A stretch of 13,959 bases of DNA from G963666945 sp963666945 (GTDB taxonomy: Bacteria > Bacteroidota > Bacteroidia > Bacteroidales > Marinifilaceae). The stretch lies in NCBI GenBank assembly GCA_963666945.2, contig CAXXRT010000020.1, positions 1 through 13,959 on the forward strand. The letters are read 5' to 3'. Below are positions 6,873 through 13,959 of the stretch, one piece after another (positions within the stretch are counted from its first letter, which is position 1; every line of letters begins with the position of its first letter). Below the pieces are notes generated by a model, which was not told where the DNA came from, did not search any database, and saw nothing but the letters and a program-made list of their open reading frames with translations. Both the position numbers and the translations under genes were made by a program.

Positions 6873-8004
6873 ATGGGTGTTATTTTCAATATAGGTATAT
6901 TCTTTTCTTTTTTTATTGTACTCCTTCTATTGTTTAAACAAAACAAGAGTTTGGCTGATAAAATTCTTGCTTTATGGATGTTGTTTATAGGACTTCATTT
7001 GTTAAGCTATCACATATATATGCTGGGTTACTGGGAGAGATTTCCTCATCTTATAGGAGTAACAGTACCGTTCCCACTGCTTCACGGCCCAATGTTATAT
7101 TTATATACAGTAGCTTTTCTTAGAAAAGACAGGCATCTAATAAAAGCTGATTACCTGCATTTTATTCCTGCATTGCTTGCATATTTTTATATGTTTGATT
7201 TTTACTTCTTTTATACTCCTGAAAGAAAAATAATGGTTGATAAGGGAGAGGTAAACGATTTTGCTTTATTTATAGATATTTTGCTGGTTCTCTACATGGT
7301 ATCAGGTCTGTATTATGCTATACTGGCATACCGGGTAGTTAATCAATACAAGCGACTAATTGATAGAAATCTTTCCTATGATGAGAATTTGAATATTAAT
7401 TGGATTAAATATTGTATATGGGGCATAGGAACAATATTTATTTCCGCTGCCTTGATTATCATATCAAGGGAATTGTTGGGATTTAAATTCAGCTTTAATG
7501 CAGATTATGTATTCTATTCTCTTATAATATTTTTTGTTTGTTTTATTGGTTTTTTTTGGTATTCGTCAAAGAGATATTTTTGCATCTGATTTAGCTTTGA
7601 AAAATTGTATTGTTGATTCTACATCTACTCCTAGTTATACTAAATCAGGGCTGAAGGATGAGATTGCTATTGAGGCCCATAAAAAATTAATTGATTTTAT
7701 GAATAATCAAAAGCCCTATCTGGATCCCAAGCTCACCTTAAGTGCTCTTTCTAATATGATGGAATTATCTCCTAATCATTTGTCTCAAATAATTAATCAA
7801 TATGAGAAGATGAATTTTCGCGACTTTGTTAACAATTACCGGGTAATTGAATTTGAGATTCTGGCTAAGCAAAATAGGGGGTTTAGTATTTTAGCTCTGG
7901 CTTTTGATGCCGGTTTTAATTCTAAATCATCGTTTAATAGTATTTATAAAAAATTAAGAGGCGTTACACCATCGCAATACTTATCCAGTATAAAAAATGA
8001 CTAA
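6873..8004 (+). CDS. Seven-TM membrane-bound AraC-family transcriptional regulator (one frame break)
   Basis: Read through a +1 break in the eight-T run at 7550-7557, this is a protein of about 377 residues. The N-terminal 230 residues hold about seven hydrophobic segments (near 5-22, 31-49, 64-83, 96-113, 131-153, 182-200 and 211-230). They are followed by a linker and a C-terminal AraC-type double helix-turn-helix: first HTH 'LTLSALSNMMELSPNHLSQ', then 'IEFEILAKQ' and second HTH 'FSILALAFDAGFNSKSSF', ending in the family signature 'F...YKKLRGVTPSQY'. This layout, a 7-TM sensor joined to an AraC domain, is widespread in Bacteroidota and suggests sensing of a signal in or outside the membrane. 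Without correction the gene would give a membrane half (to 7589) and a separate DNA-binding half (7534 on). Its targets are unknown; candidates nearby are the upstream hydrolase and the downstream repeat protein. Confidence 0.88.
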
Positions 8005-8247
8005 ATTGAGCTGATTTTCTTATTGTGAATGCATTTGTGGTTTCTTCCTATAGGATAACACTTATTTATGGCGTCCTGTCTTATAAACACGAACCAAAAA
8101 TAAAGCCCTTTATTGTTCTTTTGTTGAGATAAATATCAATGAGATATTAGGTTCTGTTTTATGTTTTTTTGACTGTTATTTATTGGTTGTTATGATAGGG
8201 GTTGCTTAGTAAATGCCTATTTCGCAGCAGCCATGAATGATAGTTAA
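8005..8247. other. Intergenic gap before the giant repeat-protein gene
   Basis: An inverted repeat AATAAAG/CTTTATT lies at about 8099-8114, inside a larger imperfect GAAC…GTTC pair, and could be a weak terminator for the AraC gene, though no clean T-run follows. TTTG at 8168-8171 with TATGATAG 19 bp further (8191-8198) has promoter spacing but a poor -7 element. Nothing else is visible. Confidence 0.25.
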
Positions 8248-11200
8248 ATGTTTAAGTATCTATTTATGATTAGTGTTAGTTCTGTTATTTTCAATAAATG
8301 TAGAAGGATTAAAGATAGTTTATTTCATTTAGGATACTATGTTAAAATAGTAGTTATATCTTTTCAGTTTGTATTATTTACATCTTTAGGCTATCAGAAT
8401 ACGGAATCGGGATTTAGAGTGATCAAGGGAATACCACATTTACCTGCATTAGATCCATTGGCAATAGGTTCTCCAAGCCCGGGAATGCTTATATATAGTA
8501 CTGTAGATAAGTGTCCTTTGATTTTTAATGGTACAAGATGGGGGAACTTATGTGATAACGATTTAAGCACAAATACCATTGAAGATTATTTTGCAGTTAA
8601 AGAAGGGATACCTTTTCTTCCGGTAAAGAATACTCTTATATGCATTGCGACTTCAGGATCAATATATTATTCGGCGGATCTAAAATCGACAATGATTTTT
8701 AATGGAACGGATTGGGTGAGGATATCTGATATGTCCGATTGTAACTATACATTAAGCGATAACTTTGCCACTCAGGGAGGAGAAATAAAGACATGTAAAT
8801 TGCCAGTAATGGATAAAGACCCTGCTTCATATGAGTTATTTGAAGGCGCATTTTATATAAATAGTGTATCTAAATCCATACGCTTTTATGATGGTACAAA
8901 CTGGAAAGATATTAGTTGTATTCCCGTTATAGAGACACTTGAAGTGAGCGATGTGAGTGATGTGAAAACTATAAGTGGAGTAAAAATTATAAGCAATAGC
9001 GGATCTTCCATAACTATTCGGGGTATATGCTGGGATGTTAATCCTAATCCCGATATTTCTCTTGATACTAAAACAGAGTTGTTCTCTGTGTCAGGTTTTG
9101 AATTAGGAGAATTCCACGATACTTTGGTCAATTTAATGGCAAATACAACATATTATGTTCGTGCATATGCTATAAATTGTGCAGGATTGGCTTATGGGGA
9201 TGAGAAGACATTTAAAACTATTTATGGTGTTCCCGATATTATAACTTTAGAGGTAACAGATATAACCTGTACGACAGCTGTTGGAGGAGGCAATATTATA
9301 TCCAATGGAGGAGCTCCCATTCTAAGAAGAGGTATATGTTTTAGCAGTAAAGGAGATCCCATTGATGATTCTGAAGCAATAATAACAAACGATGGTTCCG
9401 GAGTAGGAGAATTTCCCAGTGATTTTAATGGTTTTGATAGGTGGTCAAAAGTATTATGTACGTGCCTATGCTGAAAACAGGTATGGTAAGTCTTACGGAA
9501 ACCTTATGGAATTTACTTCAAAAACAGCAACTCCTCCAGTACTTAGTTTAGCAACCCTGAATATTAATAATATTACAAATACATCAGCAACAGGAGAGGT
9601 TACCGTAGTAAGTAATGGAGGGGCAGTAGTTACAGAAGCCGGATTATGCTATAGTAAAGATGGTCTAAACTATATTTATGTACCCTCTTCTACTAATAAT
9701 CCCTCAGATATAGGAACATTTTATTCAACAATGTCAGGTCTTACGTTTGGTACATTGTACTACGTAAAAGGATATGCGATAAATGAAGTTGATACTAGTT
9801 ATAGTAGTGAAAGTAGTTTTATTACAACCTCATATCCAGAAATATCTACATTGAAGCCAACAAATGTAATGGGTTATTCATTTAGTTCCGGAGGTGATAT
9901 TACAAACAATGGGGATGCTGATATTTTATCCTGTGGACTGTGTTGGAGCAAAACACCTGATCCAACAACTGCATTGGAAACGAAAACAGTACAGTATATG
10001 CCTGCTCCGGGAACAGGTATGTTTGCTTCAAATATTGAAGATCTAGAACCGGATACCAAGTATTATGTGAGGGCTTATGCCGTTAACCATCATGGAACTT
10101 CATATGGAAAACAGGATAGTTTGATAACAGCGGCATTCCCAACAGTAACAACAGGAGAGGTTATTTCAATAACCAATATTTCTGCTGAGGCAGGAGGTGA
10201 GGTGGTTTATGATGGTCGTCAGTCAGCTACACGTGGTATTTGTTGGGGTACTATACCTAATCCATCCATATACGATAATTATAAATATCTTGGTTCCGGA
10301 ACCGGTAAATTCAATTATAAGATTGAAGGATTAATGGGTAATACTATCTACTATGTAAGGGCATATGCACATAATAGTGTTGGTACATCTTATGGTGAGT
10401 CTGTAAGCTTTAAGACAGCACCTCCAATGTTACCTGAATTGATTACCGGTAATGCATATAACATAGGTGGCACAACTGCATGGTGTAGTGGGAATATTAC
10501 ACAAGGAGGTGGAGCAGAAATAATATCCAGAGGACTGGTATGGAGCACAGATCCGGAATTTGACCCGGAAAATGTAATAAGTATTAATACAGTAGCTCAT
10601 GAGAATGGAGGTACCGGTAGTTTTGGTTGTGAAATGACTGGTTTGACTCCCAATACGACTTACTATGTCAGGGCTTTTGCTACAAATAGTGTGGGTACAC
10701 AATATGGGGACAGAAAATCATTTTCAACATTTACAATACCAACAGTTATTACATCACCTGTTTCTCAGATAGAAAATGTTACAGCCAGCGGAGGAGGAAA
10801 CATTGTCAGCGATGGTGGTGCAATAGTAACCAGAAGTGGGATTTGCTGGAGTACAAAAGAAAATCCTACTATATCCGAGGCTTGTACAACCAGTGACTTC
10901 GGAATTGGAAGTTTTATACACGAGATTACAGGTCTTATGGGTAGTACAAAATACTATGTCCGTGCATATGCAATAAATAATGCCGGAATTGCTTATGGAA
11001 ATCAGGAATTTTTTACTACAGCACCTGCAGTACTTGCTAGTCTCTCAACAACATTTGTAAGTAATGGTCAAACAGGGACAACTGCTATTTGCGGAGGATC
11101 TGTGAGCTCTAACGGTGGTGATACAATAACAACAGTTGGACTTTGTTGTAGTAAAGTATCGGGCTTTAATCCGGAAACTGAATCAGAAATAACAACAAAG

Positions 11201-13959
11201 ACAAACTGGTTCAGGAAGCTTTACAAGCACATTAACTGGTTTACAACCAGGAACAACATACTACGTAAGGGCTTATGTTGAAACAGAGGCGAATATTTCT
11301 TATGCGCCAAATGAAATTAGTTTTACTACATTTGATGTACCTGATGTAAAAACTATATTGCCAGATGTGAGTACTATAACAAGTACAGATGCAATTTGCG
11401 GCGGAAATATTATAAGTAATGGTGGAACGGCCGTTACCCAAAGTGGATTATGCTGGGGAATTGCACCTGAACCTACTATTTTGGGTTCAAAAACCGGTAG
11501 TAATACCAGGTTTGGAAATTATAGCTGTAGTTTGAATAATTTGTTCGGAGTACAACATATTATGTTCGGGCCTATGCTGCCAATGCTGTTGGTATAACTT
11601 ACGGCAACGAAGTGACATTTACAACACTTCCCCCAATATTGGCAACACTTACAACCAATTCACCTGTGGTTAATTCAGAATCTACAGCTATAAGTGGAGG
11701 TAATATTTCAAGTAACGGAGGAGCATTGGTGACAACCAGGGGGATATACTGGAGTACTGAGGCTAATTTTATTCCGGATTCCTCTTCATTAAAGAAAACG
11801 GAGCAGACAGGTTATTGGCCCGATAACTTCAAGAGTGAACTTATAAATCTGGTTCCAAATACAGTCTACTATGTCAGGGCATATGTGGTTAGCCAGGTTG
11901 GAACGGCCTATGGAAACGAGGTTAGTTTTACAATGCCTGACTTACCGACAGTAACAACTTCTGCAGCCTATTCAGTAAATATTACATCTGCCTGGAGTGG
12001 TGGAGATGTAACCGATGATGGTGGCGATAATATCACAGCAAGAGGTATAGTATGGAGTACCGATCCTACTTTTATACCAACTCTTGATACAGAAAATAAA
12101 ACTGTTGAGGGTGGTAGTATTGGTGGATACTCCAGTGAAATGAAATATCTGAAAGGAAGTACAACATATTATGTTCGTGCTTATGCAAGTAATATAGCCG
12201 GTACTACTTTCGGAAATATGGTGAGTTTTAAGACCGACCCTTGTACTATTGCTACTCTTACTACCCGATCTCCTTCGGATGTAACCGGTAGTTCTGTTGT
12301 TAGTGGAGGAGATATTAGTGACGATGGTGGAGACCCGGTTACAGATTTCGGGGTAATATGGAGTACCCAGAAAGATTTCGTTCCAAACATGGCTTCAGAT
12401 GATAAAACAACGCAATCAATACCAGGTGCTCGAAGCTTTTCAAGTAATCCAATAAACCTTAGTCCTGAACAACTTATTATATGCGCGCTTACGCAATCAA
12501 TGGAGAGGGTGTTGCTTTCGGTAATCAGGTTAGTTTTACTACACTTGATAAGCCACTGCTGACTACAAATGTTGTTTATCCATCATCTACGGGAAGGGCA
12601 GCAACAGGGGGAGGAACAATTGTAAGTGATGGAGGAACAGATATATATAATCGAGGGTTTGCTGGAGTATTGCACCTAATCCAACCATTGGCTTGCATAC
12701 CAAGACTAGTTACGATATAGTAAATGGAAATGTCTTTACCAGTAATATGACTGATCTGGAACCTGTAACAAAATACTATGTTCGTGCCTACGCTATAAAC
12801 AGTCAGGGGACTGTCTACGGGGAAGAAGTTGAGTTCACAACTCTTCCTGCATTGCCTACATTAAGTACTAATTATATTAAAATACTTACACCATCATCAG
12901 TAAGCACAGGAGGAGAGATTACCGATGACGGTGGAGCTGCAGTAACTGAAAGGGGAGTTGTCTGGGGCACTAGTCCTGACTTTAATCCTGATACAGTATT
13001 AGTAAACAGAACTTCTGATGGTAGCGGTATTGGAAACTATAATAGTTTAGTCAACAAAATGAAGTTGAGTGTTACATATTATATAAGGGCTTATGCGACG
13101 AATAGTGCCGGAACTGCTTATGGTAATCAGGTTAAGGTAACTATTTTTCCAACAGCGCCAAGACTTAATACTGTTGCGGTTACCGATACTACCGGTTATT
13201 CCGGTCTTAGTGGAGGTATAATAATACATGATGGTGGCGAAGATATTATTCAGAAAGGTCTTTGCTGGAGTACCGAGACTAACCCTGTTATTATTGATAA
13301 TCCAAATAAGACCTATGATGGAATAGGAACCGATAACTTTATTCGTAAAATGACAGGATTAACTCCCAATACAATATATTATGTAAGGGCTTATGCCGTT
13401 AACAAGATAGGTACGGCATACGGTGAAGAAATGACAATACTGACCGATGCTTTGCCAACGCTTACAGCCACCACCCCTGCTACTGATATTATTGCAACAA
13501 CAGCGGTCGGCGGTGGTAATATTACCGATGATGGTAGAACTCCTATTATTTCAAGAGGTATATGTTGGAGTAGATATAGTAATCCAACTGTTGATTTAAC
13601 AACAAAAATAATTGAACAAGATAATCCAGGAACAGGAATATTTACAATGAGAATGACAGGATTGCAGCCTGAGACTAAATACTATGTCAGAGCGTTTGCA
13701 ACCAATAGTGTTGGTACAAATTATGGAAGTCAGGTATATTTCACTACAAACCCAATAATGCTTCCGACATTGAGTACCAAACCGGTTTCAGAAATAAGAG
13801 TCGTGAGGCTTTATGCGGAGGGAGATTATTGACGACGGAGGAGTACCACTAATGGTAAGGGGAATATGTTGGGACACTATTCCTGAACCGACAGCAGACT
13901 TATCATCAAAGACTAATGATGCTTCAATTGGAGTAGGAGAATATTTTAATGCACTTGCA
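8248..13959 (+). CDS. Giant secreted/surface protein with 17 FN3-like repeats (frame-broken, 3' end outside window)
   Basis: About 1,900 residues are visible and the gene runs off the right edge. The N-terminus has a long polar stretch before a hydrophobic run 'VVISFQFVLFTSLG' (about residues 34-47), fitting an export signal with an extended n-region; the true start may lie later than ATG 8248 or be hidden by an indel. Three short FNGTxW modules follow (8422-8919), then 16 complete fibronectin-III-like repeats of about 100 residues and the start of a 17th. The repeats carry GG-x-I-x-(S/D)-(N/D)GG, RG(I/L)CWS and YYVRAYAxNxxGTAYG motifs seen in Bacteroidota surface proteins. No enzyme domain is visible, so adhesion or a structural stalk is the likely role; any sorting domain would be beyond the window. 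Seven frame breaks (near 9432-9435, 11203-11205, 11547, 12467, 12658-12660, 13796 and 13820-13822) are spanned because the repeat pattern continues unbroken across each. Confidence 0.85.
8422..8919 (+). repeat. Three N-terminal FNGTxW modules of the giant protein
   Basis: Three protein repeats of roughly 50-60 residues start near 8422, 8593 and 8767. The pattern is GIPxLPx… then 'G.(L/I/F)YYS…K..(M/I).(F/Y)(N/D)GT.W..(I/L)'. The ends are FNGTRW, FNGTDW and YDGTNW. The third copy is the most divergent and replaces GIP-LP by GGEIKTCKLP. Short '(V/L)Y(D/N)…K(L/I)..(Y/F)(D/N)GT.W' modules are common in Bacteroidota extracellular and tail-fibre-like proteins, where they are thought to form small beta structures. 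The copies are recognisable at the protein level only. Confidence 0.7.
8920..13959 (+). repeat. Array of 17 FN3-like repeats (about 300 bp each)
   Basis: Unit starts are about 8920, 9229, 9533, 9833, 10136, 10427, 10733, 11030, 11337, 11636, 11942, 12245, 12553, 12852, 13155, 13452 and 13758 (last one cut by the window). Each unit of 97-103 residues runs: P.(L/V).T… start; T(S/A/T)A..GG.I.S(N/D)GG; a (R)G(I/L)(C/V)WS turn; a variable loop; G(S/T)G.F; (G)L.P.T.YYVRAYA.N..G.(A/S)YG; (S)FTT. The spacing is set by the protein; DNA identity between units looks low because synonymous codons differ, for example in the YYVRAYA segment. Two subtypes are visible (see findings). Confidence 0.9.

Noticed and set aside
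10430..10702. Minus-strand frames within the repeat protein (this one and several others)
   Set aside because: They recur because the + strand repeats recur; they have no start context or recognisable domain.
8920..13959. Regular spacing of about 300 bp that might suggest a CRISPR array or tandem DNA satellite
   Set aside because: The periodicity is protein-coding: each unit translates to an FN3-like domain, the DNA between copies is not identical, and the unit is far longer than a CRISPR repeat plus spacer.
1..13959. Mobile elements, tRNA or rRNA genes and attachment sites
   Set aside because: I found no transposase or integrase sequence, no terminal inverted or direct repeat pair around a gene block, and no RNA-gene-like sequence.

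Overview
The window looks like a chromosomal segment of a member of the Bacteroidota. It is AT-rich, has several TTTG-N19/20-TAnnTTTG promoters (the Bacteroidota sigma factor type), a lysine-rich cold-shock-domain protein of the kind common in that phylum, a 7-TM AraC-type regulator, and a very large secreted protein built from fibronectin-III-like YYVRAYA repeats. Every well-supported gene is on the + strand.

Layout. 2-496: 3' part of an alpha/beta-hydrolase-like protein. 570-1306: cold-shock-domain gene with its own promoter, a long leader and a strong terminator. 1442-5227: a second transcription unit, starting with a strong promoter and a roughly 500-nt leader (which holds a 35-codon ORF at the predicted transcription start and an odd minus-strand open frame). 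It is followed by a BCCT betaine-type transporter, a GNAT acetyltransferase and an ornithine/alanine-racemase-family PLP enzyme, closed by a hairpin terminator. 5458-6594: membrane-anchored or lipoprotein proline-iminopeptidase-like hydrolase. 6804-8004: a promoter and a 7-TM AraC-family regulator. 8248 to the end: one giant surface/secreted protein, open at the right edge, with three short N-terminal FNGTxW modules and then 16 complete FN3-like repeats plus a 17th partial one.

Five genes (transporter, acetyltransferase, racemase, AraC regulator, giant repeat protein) are broken into several frames. I count 18 single-base frame breaks, most in or next to short homopolymers, with family-typical protein sequence continuing at once in the next frame. 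I read these as sequencing or assembly indels and annotate each gene as one span; true pseudogenisation is the alternative.

How they work together: the transporter, acetyltransferase and racemase are packed like an operon and may take up and process one small amino compound. The AraC regulator, the hydrolase and the repeat protein each have their own spacing or promoter signals, and no functional link among them can be proven here. I see no mobile element, CRISPR array, tRNA or rRNA. The most original signal is inside the repeat protein: its FN3-like units fall into two subtypes with correlated sequence changes.
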